Origin: Gonocerus acuteangulatus
Lineage: Eukaryota > Arthropoda > Insecta > Hemiptera > Coreidae
Direction: 5' to 3'
Length of the DNA: 64,000 nt
Assembly: GCA_946811695.1 (NCBI GenBank)
Contig: OX328127.1
Coordinates: forward strand, 48,521,783 to 48,585,782
Part shown: one piece after another, positions 24,294 through 34,566 of the stretch
How the letters are laid out: every line of letters begins with the position of its first letter
How positions within the stretch are numbered: position 1 is the first letter of the stretch
The notes under the pieces: model-generated
What the model saw: the letters and a program-made list of their open reading frames with translations, nothing else
What the model was told of the DNA's origin: nothing
The model's database searches: none
Position numbers and translations under genes: made by a program

Positions 24294-25430
24294 TGTTTTT
24301 AATTGCTTATAGTAGTCAAATGTATTTGTCAATAAAACAGGATACGTATAATTAGAATCAATATTTTGTTTGTTAGAATTCGAAGATGCCGTATGAATAT
24401 CTAGATTACAGTACTTGTGTTGATTTCGTTCTTTAGAATTATTCTTGGTATTCCCTATTTTCATCTGTTACCCATAGTTTTTTATTGTTAGTAGGTTTTT
24501 CTTATTGATTATAGAATATAAATCTATTTGGATATAAAACAGGATACGTAAAATTAGTGACAGTATTTCGGAGATTTCTGAGCGAAATACTTTTAAGATT
24601 TTCTACCACCACGAACGGCTATTTTCCTCTATTTTTATCCACTATATAGGCTTTATTTTGCATATTATTCTATATAAGTTTTATTCAGCAGGGGATTCTG
24701 ATAAAATGTCGTGTTTTTGCTGTGGATTTTAAATACGATGTACCTAAGATTGGATAACATTAGCGAGTCTACATAGTTAAGAACCGACGACGGAGGATTA
24801 ATTCTTGCTATGATTTAGTCTACATATGTATATTAAGTCCTAAATCCAAAAAATAAACTTCACAACGGTTAGATACTATGAGCGAATATGGCGGTCCAAT
24901 GCCCGTAGAAACAAGGGGGCCGCAGGAATTTTACCTGCTAAGAGTTAATCCTCAAGAGCCGTAAATATACCCCTGGTATCTGCCGACACAAATACAAAGC
25001 CTAGGCGAAGAGCACCCCAAAAACTCAGATCCAAACATAAGGTTATATACTAAATATTCATAAAGACTACTTAGTTGTAAACCGATTCATCAATTAGCAA
25101 TCAATAGTTTTCAACAAAGGTTATATACTGAATATTGATAAAAAGTATTTAATTAGAAAAAAAAAAACAATATTCCACAAGACTTGTTTTTGGTCCATTT
25201 GTGTCTACTCCATAGACTTAATTAGGTATATTATTCTATTGTAGTTGGGCAACTAAACTTTGTTTTATTTTGTTAAATAAGGTTTTTTTTCTTGACTTGT
25301 TATTCGTCAAGACTTTTATTTGTCCTTGTGTATTTACTAGATAGGTTTTATTCGGCATGTTATTCTATATAGGCTATATTAGGCAGGGTATTCTACTCAA
25401 TCTTTTGTACTTCTTCTTGATCCTTCTGTA

Positions 25431-25682
25431 CATGGACGTATAAAAAAACAATTTCGGGGGGGGGCTGAGACCATTTCCAGGGTATGGAATACTAAATATT
25501 TAGAGCTTGGAATAGTTTTAGGCAACTAAAACGCTATTACACGTAAAATAAAATATGTTTTATGAACTAAGTGATCTTATTTAATTTATTTTTAAGGGTT
25601 TTACGAGAAGTTTTTATCATCAATTCAAAATTTCGGGAGGGGCTGCAGCCCCCTCAGCCCCCCCCCCTCATATACGCCCATG
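25431..25682. mobile_element. 252-bp MITE with 8-bp TSD nested in HINE copy A
   Basis: The terminal inverted repeats are CATGGACGTATA and, inverted from the right, CATGGGCGTATA. CTTCTGTA is repeated exactly on both sides (25423-25430, 25683-25690). Subterminal G-runs (left) and C-runs (right), with AATTTCGGG on both sides, add further symmetry. An 8-bp TSD indicates the hAT or P superfamily; the CATG-type end leaves the choice open. Confidence 0.8.
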
Positions 25683-25977
25683 CTTCTGTATCCTCTAGAA
25701 AGGCTTTATTAGGCATATTTTGTATTGATTTATAGAGCTTTCCTTAAGAATGAGAGCCAGATTCTGTAATTTCCGCTTCTGTGTAAAAGTTAGCTACTGT
25801 CGGCGTCCCTGACGCCTTAATATCACTTTTATTCGAGATGTTCGAGAGGATTTTAACAATTTTCACGAGATATATATAAAAAAAAAAAAGTTTATTTCTT
25901 TTCTAAGCTTATCATATGGCACTAGGGACATGAACGGAACCGCGCTAAGATGCTGCAGTTCCTGCGAGTCGGACTTT

Positions 25978-26142
25978 TACTATAGAGAGCCTCCACAAGG
26001 GGGCACGGTGAACAATTGGTCAGGGGCCCATGGCTTCAGAATGACCCGGCGCACAGTGGTGCCGAGAGGGAAAAACCTCCAAAACCGACGGTGTTCAATA
26101 GCGTTTGAACTAACATTTTTGTTTACCTAATTAATCGTAGAA
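25978..26142. other. Short unassigned stretch before the gypsy insertion
   Basis: GC-richer sequence (CCTCCACAAGGGGGCACGG) with no known family. It supplies the TACT target of the gypsy element. Confidence 0.3.
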
Positions 26143-26146
26143 TACT
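26143..26146 (+). repeat. Left target-site duplication of the gypsy element
   Basis: TACT here and TACT at 31455-31458, directly abutting the TG and CA ends of the LTRs. Confidence 0.85.
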
Positions 26147-26791
26147 TGTAGCGGAGCTTGTTTTAAATCATATTTTTCCGCGGGAGAAAAGCCCGCTGCA
26201 CTAAAGTTTTAATGGAGCTTTCCCGCGGGAATAATTTTTACCGTTAGAGTTTTGTGAGTTAGTATCCAGATAGTGAGCAGATAACCGGAGGATTCGGCAT
26301 CTCAGCAGTTTAAGCCAAGTGTCGTTCTCCTAGCAATTTGTATCCTGCTGGCTGCTCCGAGAGATCCACCAAAACCAGCCCAACATCTCGGTGCACTAGG
26401 ATTTATCCGCAAGTACTGAACTTTTTACTAGATTTAAGGCAGCTTGCGATAACCCTAGGTTACCTTCTCAAGTCAAGCAGTACCAGCGAGATCCAAGCTC
26501 CCGGCTAACAACTCTCCGCATGGAGATCCGCACATCATCTCCAGTGACGTCATACCGTACTATTGAACTCCGATAACTATGATTCTAATTTATGAACACT
26601 TTTTATTTATGAACAATTATTTATTTCAATTATTAATTGACAGTGTCATTTTATTTATTTATTGAAGTTTAATTTTATTATTTTATTTATTCAAGAGGAA
26701 TATATTTATTATTTTATGAACACGCCCATTATTTATTTATTCTTTGTTGGGACCTTCTGACCAATATACAGACAATTAATTAACCCCAACA
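26147..26791 (+). repeat. 5' LTR of the complete gypsy element
   Basis: It begins TGTAGCGGAGCTTG and ends TTAACCCCAACA. Near the start CCGCGGGA and TCCCGCGG form an inverted repeat about 50 bp apart. The second half is AT-rich with repeated TTATTTATT. It matches 30810-31454 at every base I compared. Confidence 0.97.
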
Positions 26792-26793
26792 AG

Positions 26794-26805
26794 TGGTGAC
26801 CCCGA
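26794..26805 (+). promoter_or_regulatory. Primer-binding site complementary to tRNA-Trp
   Basis: TGGTGACCCCGA lies 2 nt after the LTR. It is complementary to the last 12 nt of mature tRNA-Trp (TCGGGGTCA plus CCA), the same 12 bases found in the Trp-primed alpharetrovirus site. Beyond 12 nt the complementarity stops. Confidence 0.72.
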
Positions 26806-26846
26806 TAGTGTTTATTGTTTTGTTTTTTTTTAAATAAATTGTCAGC

Positions 26847-27644
26847 ATGCCAGATGAGCAGGAGCAAGTCAAGCCGGACATATCTGCCTTCGCAGGCCCC
26901 ACGTCGCGTCTACCCGGATTTTATAAATCAAACCCCACGCTATGGTTCTTGCAAGCAGACGCAGTTTTCGCTACGTCAAGAGTGACGTCTTCACAAATTA
27001 AATTCCAAGCCGTCGTGGCTGGGCTTGAACTTGACGTCTTGACGCAGGTGGCGGACCTACTCACCGGTAACTACGAAGATCCCTATAAACAGTTGCGTGA
27101 CCGGTTGATTACAATTTATGGTGAGTCCGAGGCGCAGCGGATTAAGAAGCTACTGCAGGACACACAGCTAGGGAGTCAACGCCCATCGCAGCTATATCGC
27201 CAGATGCTACAGTTAGCGGGATCTACAATCAGCCAGGAGATGGTTTTAACACTGTGGCGCAGAAATCTTCCTCCGCGTGTGCAGGAAATTTTAGCGGCCA
27301 CCAAACAAGAAGACGTGGACGCACTAACTTCTGTCGCGGACAAAATAATGGAGGTTGAGCGACCAGAAGTCTACGCAGTCTTAACACCCGTAGCATCAAC
27401 ACCAGGTGATCCCATCACAAACGCAGCCATCATGGAGGAGCTGAGGCGTCTTCGCGCTGAGGTAGCTGATCTTCGGCGGCGAACAAGATCTTCCAGCGGT
27501 AGTCGACGGGACTCTTCTCGGGAGCGTGGTCGCTCAAAGTCCCCAGGCCGGAAATTTTGCTTTTTCCACAGGAAATTCAGGAGCAGGGCCAGGAAATGCA
27601 CACCGCCTTGCGACTGGAAATCTCAGGAGAAGGAGGATTTTTAG
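26847..27644 (+). CDS. gag: Gag polyprotein of the complete gypsy element
   Basis: It is 265 codons from the first ATG after the leader (26847). Residues 1-170 are capsid-like, with W33 in the [10 protein letters not shown] motif and the [13 protein letters not shown] helix characteristic of arthropod gypsy Gag. A short coiled coil ([18 protein letters not shown], about 195-212) and an Arg/Ser-rich basic linker (214-232) follow. Near the C terminus C238, H241, C251 and C255 form a single CX2HX9CX3C metal-binding site, the form seen in this group instead of the CCHC knuckle. The frame closes with GAT TTT TAG at 27644. It packages element RNA in the cytoplasm by analogy with the family. Confidence 0.9.
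   Translation: MPDEQEQVKPDISAFAGPTSRLPGFYKSNPTLWFLQADAVFATSRVTSSQIKFQAVVAGLELDVLTQVADLLTGNYEDPYKQLRDRLITIYGESEAQRIKKLLQDTQLGSQRPSQLYRQMLQLAGSTISQEMVLTLWRRNLPPRVQEILAATKQEDVDALTSVADKIMEVERPEVYAVLTPVASTPGDPITNAAIMEELRRLRAEVADLRRRTRSSSGSRRDSSRERGRSKSPGRKFCFFHRKFRSRARKCTPPCDWKSQEKEDF
27638..27644 (+). promoter_or_regulatory. Probable -1 frameshift site at the gag stop
   Basis: Five T's run into the gag stop (GGA TTT TTA G). A tRNA-Phe on TTT next to TAG can re-pair one base back on TTT and continue into TTA GAG in the pol frame. Pol has no in-frame ATG of its own upstream of the protease. The exact slip site is an inference. Confidence 0.5.
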
Positions 27645-30600
27645 AGGGGCCAACGGATCAAGCGGCAGCCGTTGAAGCCCACCCACAACGCCGCCTGTTC
27701 ATACTTGACAAACGGACAGGACTGAGGTTCCTTGTGGACACTGGTGCTTCCATCTCCATCCTGCCTCGCGATCCCCGCAAGCATCGGGAAGCTTCTGAAT
27801 ACACCCTTGTTGCCGCGAATAACACCCCTATCCCAACCTACGGCGAGAGAACCCTACACCTGGACATTGGTCTCCGACGCGTATACCCTTGGACTTTCGT
27901 CATAGCAGATGTCAGACGTCCAATCCTTGGAGCGGACTTCCTTTTTCACCACGGTCTCTCCGTTGATATACGGCGCATGCAGATCAAGGATCAAAACACA
28001 GGCCTCAAATCCAACGGAAAGGTCTCCACAGTCTCAGTGCCTTCGATCTCCACGATTCCCGGCAGTTGTCCCTACGCCCATCTCCTTCGAGAGTTTCCAG
28101 GCATCACAAGGCCTACTCCTCTTCGTGGACCTCCTAGAGACATTGTCGAGCACCAGATCGAGACTAAAGGCCACCCGGTTAGCAGCAAGTCCAGACGCCT
28201 TCCTCCTGAGAAGTACTCCGTCGTAAAGGAGGAGTTCCAACGGATGATTAATGAAGGCATCTGTCGGCCGTCGAAAAGCTCCTGGTCAAGCCCGCTTCAT
28301 GTCGTCACCAAGAAGGATGGCAGTCTCCGAGTATGTGGCGATTACCGACGTTTAAACGACCTAACCATCCCAGACAGGTACGCTGTGCCCAACTTAATGG
28401 ATTTTACCACAAGTCTCGATGGGAAATCTATTTTCAGTACTCTGGACATCAAACACGCCTATCACCACATACCTATTGCTTCTCAGGACGTAGAAAAGAC
28501 AGCAGTGATTACTCCTTTTGGCCTGTTCGAGTTTCTGCGGATGACTTTCGGCCTGAAGAACGCCGCGCAGACCTGGCAGCGATTCGTAGATTCTATTCTC
28601 CGAGATCTCCCATTCGTCTTCCCGTACTTGTATGATTTCCTGGTGGCATCTACGACTCCCGAGGAACACGAGAACCATCTACGAGAAGTCTTTAAGCGTT
28701 TGGACGAGTTCAACCTGTCACTAAACGTCGGAAAGTGCATCTTCGGTCAGCGAGAGGTGGACTTTCTCGGATATAAGGTCGACGCCCAAGGTATTTACCC
28801 ACTTTCAAACAAAGTGCAGGCTATCAAAGACTTTCCTCGCCCCGAAACCATCTGCCAACTCAGGCGTTTTCTGGGTATGCTAAACTTTTATAGGAAGAGC
28901 TTACCTCATGCCGCACATACCCAGGCGCCTCTCAACCAACTCCTGCATAACGCCAAGAAGCGAGATAAGACGCCAATCGTTTGGACACCCGAGACCGCCG
29001 AAGCCTTCGAGAAGAGCAAGCTGAGCCTAGCAGAAGCGGCAAAGCTAGCACACCCATCGGCTACCGGCGAGCTTTCTTTAGTTTGCGATGCTTCAGATCA
29101 TGGTATAGGTGCAGTCCTTCAACAGAGGAAAGAGGGTGAATGGCGACAATTAGGTTTCTTCTCGAAATATCTGTCTCAAACTCAGAGGAATTACTCAACC
29201 TATGACCGCGAACTTCTCGCTATCTATGAGGCCATAAAGCATTTCCGACCTCTCATCGAAGGACTCAATTTCTTCATAGTTACCGACCACAAACCCATAA
29301 CTCATGCCTTCTCCCAGCGGTCGGAAACGGCATCGCCCCGTCGAATACGCCATCTTAATTTAATTAGCCAGTTTACAACCGACATCCGTTTCCAACCTGG
29401 CAGTGACAACATCGTGGCTGACGCTCTATCCCGAATAGAGGAAGTTGATTTGCCTTCTAACATGGAAGACTTAGCAGCAGCACAGCGGAAGGACGACACC
29501 ATCGAGACCCTCAAGAAGAACCCGAGCATCCAACTCAAGCTTTTTCCTATACCTGGTAGTGACAAGTTGCTTCTCTGCGAGACGTCTAAAGATAACGCCC
29601 GTCCCTACGTTCCACCAGGATATCGTCGCTCTACATATGAAAGGCTGCATGGTCTCAGCCATCCAGGAGTTAGGGCGACACGAAAACTCGTTACGCAGCG
29701 ATATTTCTGGCCTGACATGAACACAGACCTGGGCAAATGGGCGAGAGCTTGTATTCCGTGCCAAAGAGCCAAGGTGCAACGACACACAGCCGCACCCCTC
29801 GGAACTTTCAAGCCCGCAGATCGGTTCTATCATGTCCACTTAGACATTGTAGGACCTCTGCTACCATCCGATGGCATGCGTTATCTCCTTACAATGGTGG
29901 ACCGCACGACGCGCTGGCCTGAGGCAGTTCCGATCTCCGACATAACGGCAACTACTGTCGCCGAAACCTTCTACAGCGCATGGATCGCACGTTTTGGAAC
30001 ACCTCAAAGGATTACCACCGATCAGGGCAGGCAGTTTGAGGCAGAACTGTTCCTTCGATTGAGTGCACTCCTGGGCATCACCAAGTTACGGACTACGTCT
30101 TACCACCCGCAGAGTAATGGATGCGTTGAACGGTGGCACCGCAGCCTTAAAGCAGCCTTGATGGCACACCTCTCATCGACCAGGTGGAAACGTGTCCTAC
30201 CCACAGTCCTGCTTGGACTAAGGTCAGTGTTCCGTGAGGACATGAGCGGTAGCGTAGCTGAGGCAGTGTACGGCAGCCCTCTCCGACTACCAGGCGATTT
30301 CCTCGGAGCCCCAGAAACTCAGGAACCTCATGCAGCACTTCAATCACTGAAGGAAGATTTACGCCGTTTAAAGCCAGCGGAGCCCCGAGCCTCAAACAAG
30401 AAGACATTCCGGCATAAAGAGCTAGACACCTGCACGCATGTTTTCCTACGAGAAGATGCCATTCGTAAACCCCTCGTACCACCGTATACAGGACCGCACA
30501 AGGTTCAGAAAAGAGGAGAAAAGATCTTCACCCTGCTGGTTGGTGACAGGGAAGTAAACGTCTCTGTCGACCGCGTCAAGCCGGCTTATCTCCTCGAGGA

Positions 30601-30814
30601 AGACAACCCGGAAAGGATGGACCCATCGAAGCCTCCGAAACCACCTCACGCACCTGCATCAAAGTTGGAGACGTCCATCCAGCCGAACCAACGACCAGAA
30701 GTAAACGCACCTCCGCATGTAAAACCTTCATACCGGACCAGGACAGGGCGTCTAGTGAAACCCCCGCGCAGACTTAGCTTCAGTGACTCCGTCACTAGGG
30801 GGGGAGTGCTGTAG
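27638..30814 (+). CDS. pol: Pol polyprotein (protease, RT, RNase H, integrase) with altered RT active site
   Basis: The frame is open from 27557 (a TTG, not a real start) and is probably entered by -1 frameshifting at 27638. Numbered from 27557: protease LVDTGAS with Asp61; RT with catalytic Asp297 in [10 protein letters not shown]; active-site loop [11 protein letters not shown], where Tyr359 (TAT, 28631-28633) replaces the first Asp of the usual YxDD pair and only Asp360 remains; RNase H Asp511 in LVCDASDHG and IVTDHKP; integrase HHCC finger (LHGLSHPG...CIPCQ), then Asp763, Asp822 and Glu858, a D58D35E arrangement. A GPF/Y-like segment (PPYTGPHKV) follows. The stop TAG at 30812-30814 lies inside the first bases of the 3' LTR. 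No stops or other frameshifts are seen. Confidence 0.95.
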   Translation, partial: FLEGPTDQAAAVEAHPQRRLFILDKRTGLRFLVDTGASISILPRDPRKHREASEYTLVAANNTPIPTYGERTLHLDIGLRRVYPWTFVIADVRRPILGADFLFHHGLSVDIRRMQIKDQNTGLKSNGKVSTVSVPSISTIPGSCPYAHLLREFPGITRPTPLRGPPRDIVEHQIETKGHPVSSKSRRLPPEKYSVVKEEFQRMINEGICRPSKSSWSSPLHVVTKKDGSLRVCGDYRRLNDLTIPDRYAVPNLMDFTTSLDGKSIFSTLDIKHAYHHIPIASQDVEKTAVITPFGLFEFLRMTFGLKNAAQTWQRFVDSILRDLPFVFPYLYDFLVASTTPEEHENHLREVFKRLDEFNLSLNVGKCIFGQREVDFLGYKVDAQGIYPLSNKVQAIKDFPRPETICQLRRFLGMLNFYRKSLPHAAHTQAPLNQLLHNAKKRDKTPIVWTPETAEAFEKSKLSLAEAAKLAHPSATGELSLVCDASDHGIGAVLQQRKEGEWRQLGFFSKYLSQTQRNYSTYDRELLAIYEAIKHFRPLIEGLNFFIVTDHKPITHAFSQRSETASPRRIRHLNLISQFTTDIRFQPGSDNIVADALSRIEEVDLPSNMEDLAAAQRKDDTIETLKKNPSIQLKLFPIPGSDKLLLCETSKDNARPYVPPGYRRSTYERLHGLSHPGVRATRKLVTQRYFWPDMNTDLGKWARACIPCQRAKVQRHTAAPLGTFKPADRFYHVHLDIVGPLLPSDGMRYLLTMVDRTTRWPEAVPISDITATTVAETFYSAWIARFGTPQRITTDQGRQFEAELFLRLSALLGITKLRTTSYHPQSNGCVERWHRSLKAALMAHLSSTRWKRVLPTVLLGLRSVFREDMSGSVAEAVYGSPLRLPGDFLGAPETQEPHAALQSLKEDLRRLKPAEPRASNKKTFRHKELDTCTHVFLREDAIRKPLVPPYTGPHKVQKRGEKIFTLLVGDREVNVSVDRVKPAYLLEEDNPERMDPSKPPKPPHAPASKLETSIQPNQRPEVNAPPHVKPSYRTRTGRLVKPPRRLSFSDSVTRGGVL
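30795..30809 (+). promoter_or_regulatory. Polypurine tract
   Basis: The purine-rich ACTAGGGGGGGAGTG region directly before the 3' LTR is the expected plus-strand primer. It also encodes the last residues of Pol (Arg-Gly-Gly-Val-Leu). Confidence 0.8.
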
Positions 30815-31454
30815 CGGAGCTTGTTTTAAATCATATTTTTCCGCGGGAGAAAAGCCCGCTGCACTAAAGTTTTAATGGAGCTTTCCCGCGGGAATAATTT
30901 TTACCGTTAGAGTTTTGTGAGTTAGTATCCAGATAGTGAGCAGATAACCGGAGGATTCGGCATCTCAGCAGTTTAAGCCAAGTGTCGTTCTCCTAGCAAT
31001 TTGTATCCTGCTGGCTGCTCCGAGAGATCCACCAAAACCAGCCCAACATCTCGGTGCACTAGGATTTATCCGCAAGTACTGAACTTTTTACTAGATTTAA
31101 GGCAGCTTGCGATAACCCTAGGTTACCTTCTCAAGTCAAGCAGTACCAGCGAGATCCAAGCTCCCGGCTAACAACTCTCCGCATGGAGATCCGCACATCA
31201 TCTCCAGTGACGTCATACCGTACTATTGAACTCCGATAACTATGATTCTAATTTATGAACACTTTTTATTTATGAACAATTATTTATTTCAATTATTAAT
31301 TGACAGTGTCATTTTATTTATTTATTGAAGTTTAATTTTATTATTTTATTTATTCAAGAGGAATATATTTATTATTTTATGAACACGCCCATTATTTATT
31401 TATTCTTTGTTGGGACCTTCTGACCAATATACAGACAATTAATTAACCCCAACA
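30810..31454 (+). repeat. 3' LTR of the complete gypsy element
   Basis: 645 bp, same ends and same internal sequence as 26147-26791; followed by TACT (31455-31458). Confidence 0.97.
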
Positions 31455-31458
31455 TACT

Positions 31459-32258
31459 GCTCTAATATTGCTTTTCTATTTTATCATTAGGTATGATCAC
31501 AAAACATCATTTTGTTGACTGTTTTCTCATCAAAAATCTCACAATTTTTAGTGAAAAGTAACACAATATTTTATACCACTTATTTTATTCCTGAAAAATT
31601 GATACTACCCAGGAAGTCTCATGAGTATATGAAGCTTTTAAACGAGTTTTATTTTTGGCCAAAATGTACCATGAGCTTGGTGCATTTAGGTTCTGTAATG
31701 GAACTCAATTATTTCTAGTTTATTTTGTGTAGAAAAAAAAGCGGTAATTAGCTGTGCTCTCCACATAGTGTTACCTAAATGTGCATGTTTTGAAGTTGCT
31801 TTCATATAAATTTAATCGCCGTTCTCGGCCGTATATGTGCACAGTCTAATAAAATGAAGCGATGCGATTATTTTACGAAAACTGAGTTTACCGTTAATGT
31901 TTTCTGCAGAGAGTTGTTGAACACTTTTTGATAGCAAGTAACTGAACTTTTATAGTGAGACCTACCTAATATCTCGCGTAAAAATGTCAAAATGTATTCC
32001 TAAGAAGCGAAAATTTTATTAAAGAGAATTACTATTTCAATGTTTGTTAATTTATTCAACTCAGCATTCAAAAATACACATTTGGAAGGACACATATCTT
32101 TACCAACTGAGTAAAATGTGACTTGTTTTAAATCGTATACTTGCTGTTATTCACGGTTTTCGTACTATAAAACCCGTTTATCTTCTGGAATAATGATTCT
32201 ATCGAATTGGCAGAGGTCTCATTCGACTCAGCACTACAAAATACCTTAAAAACGATAC
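31459..32258. other. No recognised gene
   Basis: AT-rich, chance frames only. Confidence 0.4.
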
Positions 32259-32505
32259 CAAAATCAGAAATCACTAAATGTGTTGATAAGCGCAAACCTC
32301 GAGAAAAACTGAACCGATTTCGCTAATTATTTTTTTATAATATTCTTTGAACTATGAGGATGGTTCTAACGGAGAGAAAAATTTTAAAAATTGCCTGAAA
32401 AAGTCTAAAAACAACACTTTTCGGGTCTTTTTCACTTTCTTAACGCAAATTCATTTTTAAATAAAAACACATGTTCTCAATTATAATATTTTTAACAGTT
32501 CACGT
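32259..32505 (+). repeat. First copy of a Helitron 5'-end module
   Basis: ATCACTAAATGTGTTGATAA, CGCTAATTATTTTTTT, GGATGGTTCTAACGGAGAG and GCCTGAAAAAGTCTAAAAAC recur in the same order at 32545-32745. It serves as an uninterrupted reference for the MITE at 32750-33002. Confidence 0.75.
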
Positions 32506-32749
32506 ATTTGTGTATCTATTATCTATTATCTATTATATAAAAATGAATCGCTAAATGTGTTGGTAAGCGCAAATCTCGAGAACAACTGATCCGATTTCCC
32601 TAATTCTTTTTTTATAGTATTCCTTTAACTACGAGGATGGTTCTAACGGAGAGAAAAATTTAAAAAAATTGCCTGAAAAAGTCTAAAAACAACACTTTTT
32701 GGGTCTTCTTCACTTCCTTAACGCAAATTCATTTTTAAATAAAACCATA

Positions 32750-33002
32750 TCGTCGATACAAATGCAAACTATCGAATGTGAAAATCACAACTTTCCAGGA
32801 TGTAAAAACTTTTATTTATTACTTTGCTTTTGGGCGGTCAAATCGTCGGCAGATTCGACCTTCTGACAATGGTTACTCTCCCCTTTTACTGAGTGAACTA
32901 AGATTCAAAAATTTGCCCTACATCAGTCCAACAGCAATCAGTAAAGATTGAAAATGAAAAATACGTTTTTTCACATTCGATACTTTGCTTTTGTATCGAC
33001 GA
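32750..33002. mobile_element. Tc1/mariner-type MITE inside the Helitron
   Basis: The terminal inverted repeats start TCGTCGATACAAATGCAAAC and, inverted from the right, TCGTCGATACAAAAGCAAAG. Both extend through TATCGAATGTGAAAA. TA is present on each side (32748-32749, 33003-33004). The tandem module at 32259-32505 shows the continuous sequence (ACACATGTTCTCAATTA) and so fixes the boundaries. Confidence 0.88.
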
Positions 33003-33511
33003 TATGTTCTCAATTATAATATTTTTAACAGTTAACGTATTAGGTTATTTGTTTATAAGCAAAAAAAAAATAAGAACAAGTAATCACTAGGTGACAATAG
33101 AATCACATGTTAATAATGCAATTTAAATTAATTTATATCTGCGTTAACGAAGTAAAAAAGACCCCACTTTTCTATATTCCCATACAATATATTCGTAATA
33201 ATACTTAAAGGTCAATTAGAACTTAAATACCATGCCATAAAGTTTAGGTGTTAGTGGAGGGGTTCTGGGAAGGCAAAACAATTGAGTGACGTTAGTACCG
33301 TATAAATATTAATTTCAATATTTGTCAAATTTTATATGATAGTAACATTACTCAAAAACAAATTGTCTTTGGTAAAATTTAAATTGTCTGTGGTAAAATG
33401 TTACTTGAAATTTAAACATCTCTTTGCTGTGCATCTGTAATATTACTAAATCTAAAAGCCACAAATTTCTATAAAATTACTAAAGAGTTGTGTGTTTGTG
33501 ACTCACTAAAT

Positions 33512-33956
33512 ATGCCTCCTATAAGGCGGCGGTCAAATTTAGGCAGAACAACCCGAAATTCAAAGAATCAAAAAAAAAAAAAAAGAAAGAAATTAATTAT
33601 CAATCTAAGTGTACTAGCCGAGGAACGTGAAAATTGCAATGAACGTGAAGATCGCAATGAACGTGAAAGAATTCGGTTAAGACAGACCCGTGAAGCGCGA
33701 CATTCGACTAATAATGGTGCAAGTTTGAATCGAGCTGCTGTGAATTCATTACAGTGCCTGCAGCTGTGTTGCTATTGGACCTATGAACTCAGTTCGACTA
33801 TAAACAAATCCCAGGGCAGTCATTAATTGATTGTGGTATGAATCTAGAAAACGCATGTTTCTCGCATGGTCAAACGCCTGTTTCCGTGTTGGAAAACCAT
33901 CTGCTCTGTTTGTTTACGCGTCAGGTAATGAAACAAAAAATATTGTGTACCATTAA
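33512..33956 (+). pseudogene. Helitron RepHel remnant: N terminus fused to helicase C terminus
   Basis: The ATG at 33512 starts MPPIRRRSNLGRTTRNSKNQ, the conserved basic start of arthropod Helitron proteins, followed by a charged ER/NER-rich coil (EERENCNEREDRNERER). After about 80 codons the frame jumps to TINKSQG, the last conserved motif of the Pif1-like helicase. Beyond the stop at 33826, overlapping frames continue with LIDCGMNLENACFSHGQ and VGKPSALFVYASGNETKNIV up to TAA at 33954-33956. The Rep nuclease and most of the helicase are deleted, and frameshifts remain. It cannot be active. Confidence 0.82.
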
Positions 33957-34317
33957 GTACTACAATAAAAATGAAACTTAATTTAGAATAAGGAAAAATA
34001 AAATGAAATATAATAAGTAGGTATTTTCATTGTGATTTGTAGTGACTATTAAAACAATTTTAAGTGTTTTATAATTTTTATTTTTTGACAAAATGTAATT
34101 TTTGACTTATTAACTTTCTTGTTTTCTTTTTTTTATCTTACTAGCTGACCCGGTGTCTCGAATAGCAGAATAAGGATTAAAAAGAATAAAAAATCAAAGA
34201 ATCGACTGTTAGGCGGTACGAAGTTCGCTGGGTCAGCTAGTATGAGAATAAAAACAATTAAGTTTTTTTGTTTTTTTTTTTACGTGTTATACCCCTTAAA
34301 AGTGCCTGCCATATTTA

Positions 34318-34566
34318 TTAATCATTGTAAAATTGTCTTAATTTTACTTTAAAGATAGTTGGCTTCTGATTAAAACTCTATTTTTCGTAAATATTTTTTT
34401 GCACCTTTGCCCTATGCGCAGTACCTGGTGTTCCAAGGTATGTCCAGGGACCACATACATACCTTCTTATCTACCTAAGATGTACATTATAGCAAAATTT
34501 CAAGGTGCTTAAAACACTTCATGAAAAGTGCGTTGCCAGCTCTCGGACTATTATGTCCTAGTGATT
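34318..34566 (+). repeat. Dispersed 5'-UTR-like repeat preceding non-LTR ORF1
   Basis: TTGGCTTCTGATTAAAA, GCGCAGTACCTGGTGTTCC, AAGGTATGTCCAGG and AAAACACTTCATGAAAAGTG recur at 48835-49070, and inverted at 48332-48560. Here it directly precedes the ORF1 remnant, which suggests it is that element's 5' region. Confidence 0.65.

Larger units (their letters stand above)
22822..25977 (-). mobile_element. HINE/DINE-1-like (Helentron-associated) element, copy A, expanded
   Basis: The plus-strand left end TTAGCGCGGTTCC begins a hairpin (arms AGCGCGGTTCCTCCCT / AGGGAGGAACCCCGCT). The right end has GGAACCGCGCTAA followed by GATGCTGCAGTTCCTGCG, AGTCGGAC and T's. A 13-bp inverted subterminal repeat, a (TA)n microsatellite (22960-23025) and a terminal stem-loop are the architecture of HINE/DINE-1 elements; on that basis the element reads on the minus strand. 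Two copies of an internal module of about 350 bp (GGGATTCAGTTGAAACAT ... AAGTAATTGATTTCG) lie at 23350-24060. The 24190-25900 part is extra DNA absent from copies B and C, including a transposase HTH relic and a MITE. Confidence 0.78.
26147..31454 (+). mobile_element. Complete, young Ty3/gypsy LTR retrotransposon
   Basis: It is 5,308 bp with two 645-bp LTRs that I read as identical, a 4-bp TSD (TACT), a tRNA-Trp-type primer site, gag and pol in adjacent -1-related frames, and a purine tract before the 3' LTR. Pol order is protease, RT, RNase H, integrase, which is the Metaviridae order. There is no envelope frame. Its coding region is far richer in G+C than the surrounding DNA. The copy should be very recent, but the RT catalytic motif is altered (see pol), so it probably cannot move by its own enzyme. 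Confidence 0.97.
32529..34240 (+). mobile_element. Deletion-derivative Helitron
   Basis: The left end is A|TCTATTATATAAAAATGAAT, the TC-starting, A-preceded end typical of arthropod Helitrons, with the TCTATTA unit repeated upstream. The right end is TTCGCTGGGTCAGCTAG followed by T, the CTRR|T terminus. In between are the first part of the replication-initiator/helicase protein and the end of its helicase domain. The last 102 bp are also bracketed by an inverted repeat (ACTAGCTGACCC at 34140 and GGGTCAGCTAGT at 34230). A MITE is inserted at 32750-33002. Confidence 0.82.

Noticed and set aside
29471..29839. 122-codon and other minus-strand frames within the gypsy pol
   Set aside because: Shadows of the GC-rich pol coding sequence; no codon or domain support.
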